Assembly (NCBI GenBank): GCA_021775795.1 | Contig: JAJFHB010000688.1 | Span: 1 to 6,279 of the forward strand | Origin: Hyphomicrobiales bacterium | GTDB taxonomy: Bacteria; Pseudomonadota; Alphaproteobacteria; Rhizobiales; JAJFHB01 | Reading direction: 5' to 3' | Length of the DNA: 6,279 nucleotides | Shown here: positions 1-5,432 of the stretch, one piece after another | Numbering within the stretch: position 1 is the stretch's first letter | How the letters are laid out: every line of letters starts with the position of its first letter | Notes under the pieces: model-generated | What the model was told of the DNA's origin: nothing | Database searches by the model: none | What the model saw: the letters and a program-made list of their open reading frames with translations, nothing else | Made by a program: the position numbers and the translations under genes

Positions 1-1
1 C

Positions 2-793
2 ACCCAGGATGACGCCCATGTGTTCTGTTCGCCTGACCAGGTGACGGAAGAATGCGTCAAGGTGCATGAGCTGATGATGAGCATCTACGCGGACTTTGGC
101 TTCGACGATGTGGTCGTGAAGTTTTCAGACCGCCCGGAAAAGCGTGTGGGCAGTGATGATGTCTGGGATAAATCGGAAGATGCACTGCGTCACGCGGTGA
201 CCTCTGCCGGGCAGGATTTTGAGCTCAATCCGGGCGAGGGTGCCTTTTACGGCCCCAAGCTTGAGTATGTGCTGCGCGATGCCATTGGCCGCGAATGGCA
301 ATGTGGCACGCTTCAGGTGGACCTCAATCTGCCAGGGCGGCTCGGGGCTTTTTACATTGCAGCGGATGGCGAAAAATATGAACCCGTCATGCTGCACAGG
401 GCCATGTTCGGGTCGCTGGAACGCTTCGCCGGTATTCTGGTGGAGCATCATGCGGGCCATTTCCCGCTCTGGCTGGCGCCTCTGCAGGTCATGATCACAA
501 CCATTGTTTCCGATGCGGATGATTATGCCCGTGAGGTGCAGGAAACGCTGCACGCCGCAGGCATCCGTTCAGACCTTGATCTGCGCAATGAGAAGATCAA
601 CTACAAGGTGCGTGAGCATTCGGTTTCGAAAGTGCCGGTGATCATGGTTGTGGGCAAGCGCGAGGTCGAAGAACGCTCAGTCAACATCCGCCGTTTCGGT
701 TCGAAGGATCAAAAGGCAATGACCCTTGCGGAAGCGGTGGAAGCGTTGTGCGCCGAAGCGGTGGCAGCGGATGCATTGCGGCGGAAATCATAG
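2..793 (+). CDS. thrS: Threonine--tRNA ligase, C-terminal part (cut by left edge)
   Basis: This cytoplasmic class II synthetase charges tRNA(Thr) with threonine. The frame is already open at base 2 and reads T-Q-D-D-A-H-V-F-C, a core catalytic motif of ThrRS, so the GTG at base 20 is an internal valine and not a start. About 263 residues are visible, against roughly 640-660 in the whole enzyme; the TGS/editing domains and class II motif 1 lie outside. Visible landmarks are His6 in DDAH and His132 in [12 protein letters not shown], which correspond to two of the three family zinc ligands (the Cys is upstream). The second stretch is also motif 3. GPKLEY and [12 protein letters not shown] lie between them. 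From about residue 154 ([10 protein letters not shown]) comes the anticodon-binding domain, with [18 protein letters not shown]. The gene ends at TAG 791-793 and is followed after 29 nt by the hydroquinone reductase gene on the same strand, so read-through transcription is plausible. Identification is very secure. Confidence 0.97.
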   Translation, partial: TQDDAHVFCSPDQVTEECVKVHELMMSIYADFGFDDVVVKFSDRPEKRVGSDDVWDKSEDALRHAVTSAGQDFELNPGEGAFYGPKLEYVLRDAIGREWQCGTLQVDLNLPGRLGAFYIAADGEKYEPVMLHRAMFGSLERFAGILVEHHAGHFPLWLAPLQVMITTIVSDADDYAREVQETLHAAGIRSDLDLRNEKINYKVREHSVSKVPVIMVVGKREVEERSVNIRRFGSKDQKAMTLAEAVEALCAEAVAADALRRKS

Positions 794-809
794 CTTAGCC
801 AATCAGTTT

Positions 810-814
810 AGGAG
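810..814 (+). promoter_or_regulatory. Shine-Dalgarno site for the hydroquinone reductase gene
   Basis: AGGAG lies 8 nt before the ATG at 823. This is a canonical ribosome binding site and supports that start. No promoter-like pair is evident in the 29-nt gap after thrS. Confidence 0.75.
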
Positions 815-822
815 TTGCAGTC

Positions 823-1803
823 ATGGGTGTGCTTATTGACGGTGCGTGGCACCAGGATGGAATACCGCATAGCGATGACGGCAGCTTTCAGCGGCAGGAG
901 GTCAGTTTTCGCAATTGGATAACCGCTGATGGTGCGGCGGGGCCAAGCGGTGAGGGCGGCTTCAAGGCGGAGGCCGGGCGCTATCACCTCTATGTCTCCT
1001 ATGCCTGCCCCTGGGCGCACCGGACGCTCATCTTCCGGGCACTCAAGGGTCTGGAAGACATGATCCCGGTTTCCGTGGTCAGCCATTTCATGGGCGTTGA
1101 TGGCTGGACCTTTGCGCCGGGTGAAGGCGTTGTGCCCGACAGCGTCAATGGCAAGGAATTACTGCGGGATGTCTATCTTGCGTCTGATCCAAAATTTACC
1201 GGCCGGGTAACGGTGCCAATCCTTTGGGACAAGCAGCGGAATTGCATCGTCAACAATGAATCCTCGGAAATCATCCGCATGTTCAATTCAGCCTTTGATG
1301 GGCTGGGCGCGATTGAGGGTGATTATTATCCCGAAGAGCTTCGCGGTGAGATCGATCAGGTGAATGCCCGCGTCTATGAAACCGTCAATAATGGCGTTTA
1401 CCGGTCAGGCTTTGCAGGCTCTCAGGGCGCTTACGACAAGGCGGTTCGTCAGCTTTTTGATACGCTGGACTGGCTTGAGGCGCGCCTTACGACGCAACGT
1501 TATCTCGCGGGCAATCGCCTGACAGAAGCGGACATTCGGTTGTTTCCCACCCTTGTGCGGTTTGACCCGGTCTATGTGGGGCATTTCAAATGCAACCGGC
1601 GGCGGATTGTGGACTACCCCAACTTATGGGGTTTTACGCGGGACATCTGTCAATTGCCCGGCGTCGCAGAGACGGTGAACCTGTCCCACATCACGCGGCA
1701 TTACTATGAGAGCCACACATCGATCAATCCAACTGGCATTGTGCCTGTTGGACCTGAGCTTGAGTTGACAGCGCCGCACGGGCGCGAAGCGATTCAGACC
1801 TGA
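823..1803 (+). CDS. Glutathionyl-hydroquinone reductase (Xi-class GST, YqjG/ECM4/PcpF family)
   Basis: The family uses glutathione to reduce glutathionyl-(hydro)quinones to free hydroquinones and is cytosolic. The 326 residues match the usual length of about 320-330 (E. coli YqjG is 328). Residues 61-68 (ACPWAHRT) hold the catalytic Cys62 of the thioredoxin-like domain; this CPWA replaces the Tyr/Ser of ordinary GSTs. Val131-Pro132 provides the cis-proline site, and NNESSEIIRMFN (144-155) is the glutathione gamma-glutamyl binding motif. The helical C-terminal domain has YRSGFA (193-198), GNRLTEADIRLFPTLVRFDPVY (230-251) and the family tail HYY..H..INPTGIVPVGP (293-311). All key residues are intact. 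ATG 823 is chosen for its good Shine-Dalgarno site and family-like N-terminus. The gene follows thrS by 29 nt and ends 8 nt from a convergent gene. The physiological quinone substrate is unknown; in sphingomonads the relative PcpF serves pentachlorophenol breakdown, but nothing here points to that pathway. Confidence 0.93.
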   Translation: MGVLIDGAWHQDGIPHSDDGSFQRQEVSFRNWITADGAAGPSGEGGFKAEAGRYHLYVSYACPWAHRTLIFRALKGLEDMIPVSVVSHFMGVDGWTFAPGEGVVPDSVNGKELLRDVYLASDPKFTGRVTVPILWDKQRNCIVNNESSEIIRMFNSAFDGLGAIEGDYYPEELRGEIDQVNARVYETVNNGVYRSGFAGSQGAYDKAVRQLFDTLDWLEARLTTQRYLAGNRLTEADIRLFPTLVRFDPVYVGHFKCNRRRIVDYPNLWGFTRDICQLPGVAETVNLSHITRHYYESHTSINPTGIVPVGPELELTAPHGREAIQT

Positions 1804-1829
1804 TCTGGAGTTTACTCCGGCAGCAGATC
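1802..1829. terminator. Possible bidirectional hairpin between convergent genes
   Basis: Two alternative stems can form in the convergent junction. CTGGAG/CTCCGG (1805-1810 with 1815-1820, one G-T pair, loop TTTA) is the inner one, and GATCTG/CAGATC (1802-1807 with 1824-1829) is the outer one. The hairpin covers the stop codon of the minus-strand gene and follows the stop of the plus-strand gene directly. There is no T-run on either side, so this is not a standard intrinsic terminator. It may only attenuate transcription or may be chance. Confidence 0.3.
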
Positions 1830-3194
1830 CAGATTGACGACTTCGCCGATGCGGATGTGGAGTTGTTGAATGTCTGTGCGGCCACCACTTTCCGCCACCA
1901 CGATGTAGGTTCCAGGCGCGAGCACAGCATGGCCCATGTTGCCGTCGATATGGGCAACGATAACACCGGTCTCATCTTGTACCTGAATGCTTACAGGGTC
2001 ACTGTTGCCATCGCCCTGTTCCTCGACCGCAACCATGGTCAGGACACCAGCCTTGTGATTGACCTCAACCGCCGTAAGTACGCCGGGGTGGACCTCAACA
2101 CTGGTTTCGACAACGGAGTTGGCGTTTCCAAGGCGGCTGATGACGTGATAATCGCCAGCGTTCAGCCGGATGATTTCGCCTTGAATGTCTGACCGTGCGA
2201 TCAACTCCCGCATGCCGTTTTCATCAGGATTGCTCGAATAGACAAAGTGGATGGCGGGCTCGATGAGGGGCGATTCAACATAGACCAGCTGTGAAAGAAT
2301 GCGCAGGCCGCCGGCATTGAGGACGAATGTGGCATCGGTGATGGCACCGTCCGTGACGTTCAGCGATTTGGCAGCGGTCACAAAACCGTAGCGCACTTCA
2401 ACCAGGTAGGCGCCGGGATCAAGAGTAATCTCCGGCTCTGCTTCGCGTATGGTTGCAACCTGCGGCCAGAGGGCCGGATCGTCGCCGATGGCCCTATAGA
2501 TGGTCCAATCGAGTGCGCGGGTGATCGTCTGAAGGCGAGTTGTCAGCTTGGCCCGCAACCTCAGGCCCTGGGATTCGGTCTCAGTCTGAGGCTCGGTTGT
2601 GACATCAAATTCTGGTTCGCCGCCCCGTTGCGGCCCGGAGGCATCCGGTTCCTGAGCCCGGCTTGCGGTCTCATCTCCCTGTGATGGCTCGGCAGTCTCT
2701 GGAACGCTACTTTGTCCCTGCTCGGGAATTGATCCGGTTTCAATTTCATCGATCTGGGCTGAGGTGTCCGTTTCCTCAAGCTGCGGCTGTTCTTCTTCCA
2801 GCGCTGCCACCTGCTCAAGAGTGTCAATGGCCAGAGGTTCCTCGGGGATGACGGTTTCTGCGAAGTCATCGACAATGACGCGCTCGCCCTCTTCTGCAGC
2901 AACAACAATTGCCGGCTTGTCGATGGGGCGGAAGGACGCCAGATGCTTATCCTGCCAGTAGGGGTAAATCTCTGGTATCGGCGGTATGGCGCCGGGCAGG
3001 GCAACAGCCGGTGGTACAAAAACGATGCCAAAGTGGTGAGCGGTCGAGGGGTCATTCCCGATCGCGCCATAACCGTTTGACGTCTCATCGGCACGGCTGT
3101 TGGAGAGCGGGCTGGACAGCAATAGCAGCAGGGCTGCAAAAAGCAGGGCAACGGTGGGGCCGAACTGGCGTAATTGGTACTTTGCAAGCTGCAT
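1812..3194 (-). CDS. Secreted or membrane-anchored protein with acidic linker and three tandem beta-sandwich-like repeats, function unknown
   Basis: I do not recognise a characterised family. Residues 1-11 are basic/polar and 12-30 form a hydrophobic core rich in Leu/Ala. A plausible signal peptidase site follows SNSRA (31-35), so export to the periplasm or envelope is likely; an uncleaved anchor is the alternative. Residues 36-100 are Pro/aromatic-rich, including VPPAVALPGAIPPIPEIYPYW. Residues 101-210 are a low-complexity linker packed with Glu/Asp/Pro/Gln/Ser, with three Arg and no Lys, and are probably disordered. Residues 211-460 hold three repeats keyed by LDPGAYLV (258), LNAGDYHV (344) and LAPGTYIV (425). 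Each is followed 22-24 residues later by V-x-x-G and a short strand: VTDGAITDATFVLN, VHPGVLTAVEVN, IRIGEVVNLDLLPE. The pattern resembles PEGA or carboxypeptidase-regulatory-like beta-sandwich folds (inference). ATG 3194 has only a weak GAAAAG at 3204-3209 before it, but the signal peptide begins correctly there. The gene is divergent from the nitroreductase cluster and probably monocistronic. Confidence 0.85.
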   Translation of the reverse strand: MQLAKYQLRQFGPTVALLFAALLLLLSSPLSNSRADETSNGYGAIGNDPSTAHHFGIVFVPPAVALPGAIPPIPEIYPYWQDKHLASFRPIDKPAIVVAAEEGERVIVDDFAETVIPEEPLAIDTLEQVAALEEEQPQLEETDTSAQIDEIETGSIPEQGQSSVPETAEPSQGDETASRAQEPDASGPQRGGEPEFDVTTEPQTETESQGLRLRAKLTTRLQTITRALDWTIYRAIGDDPALWPQVATIREAEPEITLDPGAYLVEVRYGFVTAAKSLNVTDGAITDATFVLNAGGLRILSQLVYVESPLIEPAIHFVYSSNPDENGMRELIARSDIQGEIIRLNAGDYHVISRLGNANSVVETSVEVHPGVLTAVEVNHKAGVLTMVAVEEQGDGNSDPVSIQVQDETGVIVAHIDGNMGHAVLAPGTYIVVAESGGRTDIQQLHIRIGEVVNLDLLPE

Positions 3195-3268
3195 TAGCGA
3201 ACGCTTTTCGACGCCTTTGTTACAGTCCCCAGAAAAAGCAATCGTATTCGTATGGTCGCCCGCACTAT

Positions 3269-3325
3269 GACTCGCGCGATTCTGTGATTCGGCGCAAGTG
3301 AAAACGGCTCAAATGCTGCGGAATC
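3269..3325. promoter_or_regulatory. Cluster of four GANTC sites (candidate CcrM methylation-dependent promoter)
   Basis: GACTC at 3269-3273, GATTC at 3278-3282, GATTC at 3286-3290 and GAATC at 3321-3325. By hand count the whole window has only about a dozen GANTC sites, and the others are scattered in coding sequence. In Alphaproteobacteria GANTC is the CcrM adenine methylation site, and promoters carrying such sites are typical targets of GcrA or CtrA cell-cycle control. The cluster lies about 75-130 nt upstream of the envelope protein start. A regulatory role is inferred. Confidence 0.4.
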
Positions 3326-3351
3326 AACGACATACTACCTTGTCAGCATCC

Positions 3352-3372
3352 CAGATGAAGCGCTTCAGATGA
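3352..3372. repeat. 12-bp perfect palindrome framed by a 7-bp direct repeat
   Basis: TGAAGCGCTTCA at 3356-3367 is a perfect dyad. It is framed by CAGATGA at 3352-3358 and again at 3366-3372, a direct repeat with a 14-bp period. A dyad of this size in a divergent intergenic region fits an operator for a dimeric regulator. No known consensus is recognised, so the role is open. Confidence 0.35.
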
Positions 3373-3432
3373 TCACTTCTTTGCAGATTGGAATGGCCTC
3401 CTCGTTTCACATGGCGCAAAAGCCGGGCTGAA

Positions 3433-3472
3433 TTGACCATGAGGAGCAAGGCTGTGTTGACAAGGCGGTCAA
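3433..3472. promoter_or_regulatory. TTGAC half-sites upstream of the nitroreductase gene
   Basis: TTGACC (3433-3438) and TTGACA (3457-3462) repeat directly with a 24-bp period. GGTCAA (3467-3472) is the exact inverse of the first. The last two form TTGAC-N6-GTCAA, a 16-bp dyad about 60-75 nt before the nitroreductase start. This could be a regulator site, or TTGACA could be a -35 element. Neither is proven. Confidence 0.3.
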
Positions 3473-3532
3473 ATTGCCGGAGCACATCATGCTGAAGATT
3501 TTGGTTTTCCTCATGATTTGAGACTTGGTGTT

Positions 3533-4099
3533 ATGGAAGAGTTTCTGGAGCTTCTTGAAAAACGGAGATCGGTGGTTGCTAAGGAAATGGCACAGCCCGG
3601 ACCCGATGCAGATCAGTTGCAGCGTATATTGCGCATTGCCGCACGGGTGCCTGATCACGGAAAGCTTGCGCCGTGGCGCTTCATCATCTTTTCCGGCGAA
3701 GCGCGAACCGCTTTCGGGCAGGTTCTTGCGCGACGCCACGAGGAGCTTAATCCAGAAACAACACCTGAGCAGACAGCGCTTGAAGCCGGCCGGTTTGAGC
3801 GTGCGCCGGTGGTTGTTGGCGTGGTTTCGCGCGTTGTCGAGCACGTAAAGATTCCCGAGTGGGAACAGGTCCTGTCGGCAGGGGCGGTTTGCCAGAACAT
3901 TCTTGTTGCCGCGAGCGCCATGGGCTTTGCTTCCCAATGGCTGACCGAATGGTATTCGTACGATGGCGAGATCGCCAAATCACTCAAGCTTGCGGAGAAT
4001 GAGCGCATGGTGGGCTTTGTCTATCTTGCCTCGGCAATGTCACCGCCCGGAGAGAGGGCACGGCCTGTGCTGGAAGATCTCATTTCGGAATGGCGGTAG
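3533..4099 (+). CDS. Nitroreductase family protein, YdjA-like FMN oxidoreductase
   Basis: Members are FMN-dependent NAD(P)H oxidoreductases, usually homodimers, that reduce nitro compounds, quinones or unsaturated metabolites; the natural substrate of YdjA itself is not settled. The protein has 188 residues from ATG 3533 (YdjA about 183). RRSV (11-14) is the N-terminal FMN phosphate-contacting motif. AARVPDHGKLAPWRF (36-50) matches the YdjA signature APDH....PWRF, and IPEWEQVLSAGAVCQNI (107-123) matches its VPRWEQEMSAG. GFVYLA (161-166) closes the core. An in-frame TTG at 3518 would add five residues, but it has no ribosome binding site in range; ATG 3533 has a weak GAGA at 3520-3523 and gives the family-like start. 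The 3' end overlaps the next gene by 10 nt, so it is the first gene of a probable three-gene operon. Confidence 0.9.
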   Translation: MEEFLELLEKRRSVVAKEMAQPGPDADQLQRILRIAARVPDHGKLAPWRFIIFSGEARTAFGQVLARRHEELNPETTPEQTALEAGRFERAPVVVGVVSRVVEHVKIPEWEQVLSAGAVCQNILVAASAMGFASQWLTEWYSYDGEIAKSLKLAENERMVGFVYLASAMSPPGERARPVLEDLISEWR

Positions 4100-4815
4100 C
4101 GAAGATGCGGCTGCGTGGTCTGCTTTTCGACAAAGATGGAACCCTGCTTGATTTCAACCGAACCTGGCTGCCTGTTTATCGGGCGGCGGCTTTGCGCCTG
4201 GCCGGGGATGATGAAGAGCGCGCTGCAGCTATGCTGGAAGCGGCAGGCTATGATGCTGTGGCAAACCATTTTGCCGGTGGCTCTTTGCTGACTGTTGGAA
4301 CAACGGACCAGTTGATCGATTTGTGGCAGCCCGGCCTCGATCGGGAAACGAGGCGGGGGCTTGTCGGCGAAATCGATGATCTGTTCGCGGCAGGCACGGC
4401 AGAGCATCTGGAACCGGTGGCCGGCCTGGGGAATGCTTTGTCGTTGTTTCTGGACGATGGTTACATTCTGGGCATCGCGACCAATGACGGCACACGTTCT
4501 GCTGAGTTGTGTGTCGACAAGCTGGGGCTTGCGGCGAGTTTCTCCTTCGTCACCGGTTATGACGGCGTCGAGAATGCCAAACCGGCAGCGGATATGGCGC
4601 ACGCCTTTTGTGTTGCGTGCAATCTGCAGACATCTGAAATTGCAGTTATCGGTGATAACTCTCACGATCTTGAAATGGGGACGGCAGCAGGGGTCGGCCT
4701 GCGTGTCGGTGTCCTGACCGGCAACGCTGGCCGGGAAGAGCTGGCGCCTCATGCCGATCTGGTGCTGGATTCTATCGTGGATTTGCCTGCTGAACTGCGG
4801 CGATTAAGTAACTGA
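4090..4815 (+). CDS. HAD-superfamily hydrolase, phosphoglycolate phosphatase-like
   Basis: This is a predicted cytosolic Mg-dependent phosphatase of 241 residues, in the 220-250 range of Gph-type HAD enzymes. Motif I is FDKDGTLLDF (13-22), with nucleophile Asp14 and acid/base Asp16. A helical cap of the C1 type fills about 25-105. Motif II is IATNDGT (129-135) with Thr131. The conserved lysine is Lys164 in ENAKPA. Motif III is IGDNSHDLEMG (187-197), with Asp189 and Asp193 binding magnesium. All catalytic positions are present. Phosphoglycolate is the commonest assignment for this architecture, but many such proteins act on other small phosphates, so the substrate is open. ATG 4090 overlaps the nitroreductase end by 10 nt. 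An alternative ATG at 4105 would start MRLRGLLFDKDGT, a typical N-terminus, and would clear the overlap; neither has a strong ribosome binding site. The flavin reductase gene follows by 23 nt. Confidence 0.88.
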   Translation: MAVAKMRLRGLLFDKDGTLLDFNRTWLPVYRAAALRLAGDDEERAAAMLEAAGYDAVANHFAGGSLLTVGTTDQLIDLWQPGLDRETRRGLVGEIDDLFAAGTAEHLEPVAGLGNALSLFLDDGYILGIATNDGTRSAELCVDKLGLAASFSFVTGYDGVENAKPAADMAHAFCVACNLQTSEIAVIGDNSHDLEMGTAAGVGLRVGVLTGNAGREELAPHADLVLDSIVDLPAELRRLSN

Positions 4816-4821
4816 GTTATC

Positions 4822-4828
4822 AGAAGGA
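4822..4828 (+). promoter_or_regulatory. Shine-Dalgarno site for the flavin reductase gene
   Basis: AGAAGGA lies 10 nt before ATG 4839 and fixes that start. It is the strongest ribosome binding site of the three-gene cluster. Confidence 0.65.
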
Positions 4829-4838
4829 ATGCGACTGG

Positions 4839-5432
4839 ATGTTCTATGATGCGCGGACGAATGAGCACGGATTGAAACACGATCCATTCAAGTCCCTGGT
4901 GATCCCAAGGCCGATTGGCTGGATCTCGTCGCTAAGCCCCGACGGCGTCATCAATCTTGCGCCTTACAGTTTTTTTAATGCCGTATCCGCCAATCCCCAC
5001 GTGGTGGTCTTCTCCAGCGGGGGCTACAAGGATTCGGTTGTGAACATCGAGGCTACCGGTGAATTTGTCTGCAACATGGCCACGTGGGACCTGAGGGAAC
5101 AAATGAACCTCAGCTCGGCGACCCTGGAGGCGGACGTGGACGAGATGGAATTTGCCGGTCTTGAGCCCGCAGCATCAACGATGGTGAAGCCACCACGTGT
5201 GGCCGCATCACCAGTGGCGCTGGAGTGTACCTATTTGCAGACTGTGGAACTGGCGCCTTCCGGAGGGGAGCCCAACCTGGTTGTTTTCGGGACGGTTGTA
5301 GGCATTCACATCGACGATAGTGTCATTGTCGACCGGATGGTTGACGTGTCCTTGTTCAAACCCATCGGCCGGCTTGGTTACATGGACTATAGCGTTGTGG
5401 ACAAGCCCTTCACCATGAAGCGCCCAAGCTAG
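4839..5432 (+). CDS. Flavin reductase family protein (DIM6/NTAB type, FMN-binding split barrel)
   Basis: The protein has 197 residues and belongs to the FMN-binding split-barrel group (Pfam Flavin_Reduct, COG1853), whose members reduce flavins for partner monooxygenases or act as flavoprotein oxidoreductases in their own right. IPRPIGWISSLSPDG (22-36) and INLAPYSFFNAVSANPHVVVF (38-58) form the classic N-terminal FMN-binding block. YKDSVVNI (63-70) and EFVCNM (75-80) follow, with FGTVVGIHIDDSV (150-162) as the second barrel strand pair. PIGRLGYMDYS (175-185) is the usual C-terminal signature. The gene is 23 nt behind the HAD gene and likely cotranscribed. No monooxygenase partner lies in the window; the upstream nitroreductase is another flavin enzyme, but a functional link is only suggested by position. 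Its stop TAG shares the CTAG with the stop of the convergent lyase gene. Confidence 0.9.
   Translation: MFYDARTNEHGLKHDPFKSLVIPRPIGWISSLSPDGVINLAPYSFFNAVSANPHVVVFSSGGYKDSVVNIEATGEFVCNMATWDLREQMNLSSATLEADVDEMEFAGLEPAASTMVKPPRVAASPVALECTYLQTVELAPSGGEPNLVVFGTVVGIHIDDSVIVDRMVDVSLFKPIGRLGYMDYSVVDKPFTMKRPS

Larger units (their letters stand above)
3195..3532. other. Divergent intergenic region, 338 nt, no gene recognised
   Basis: This is the only sizeable non-coding stretch of the window. It separates the envelope protein gene (-) from the nitroreductase cluster (+) and must hold promoters for both. I find no convincing -35/-10 pair in either direction. TTGACA at 3457-3462 is a good -35 hexamer, but nothing like a -10 box lies 16-18 nt after it. 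The region contains a GANTC cluster, a perfect palindrome and TTGAC half-sites, listed separately. Three tiny ORFs of 18-20 codons occur here without ribosome binding sites and are not supported as genes. No tRNA-like or obvious sRNA structure was seen. Confidence 0.7.

Noticed and set aside
20..22. GTG as a possible start of the thrS reading frame
   Set aside because: The frame continues upstream to the edge with T-Q-D-D-A-H, a conserved ThrRS motif, so this is an internal Val codon.
2561..3187. 208-codon open frame on the minus strand, in another frame of the envelope protein gene
   Set aside because: It runs through the signal and linker region of the 460-residue protein and is rich in Arg, Ser and Pro as expected for a frame-shifted reading. 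The main frame has a proper signal peptide and domain repeats; no frameshift is needed.
3313..3495. Three consecutive short ORFs (3313-3372, 3369-3431, 3439-3495), the first two overlapping by ATGA
   Set aside because: They are 18-20 codons long with no Shine-Dalgarno sites and no hydrophobic or conserved pattern. ORFs this short are expected by chance; only conservation in relatives would revive them.
4021..4752. 243-codon open frame on the minus strand covering almost the whole HAD gene
   Set aside because: It lies antisense to a gene with all HAD motifs intact. It has no recognisable domain and its composition is that of a shadow frame caused by GC-rich codon bias.
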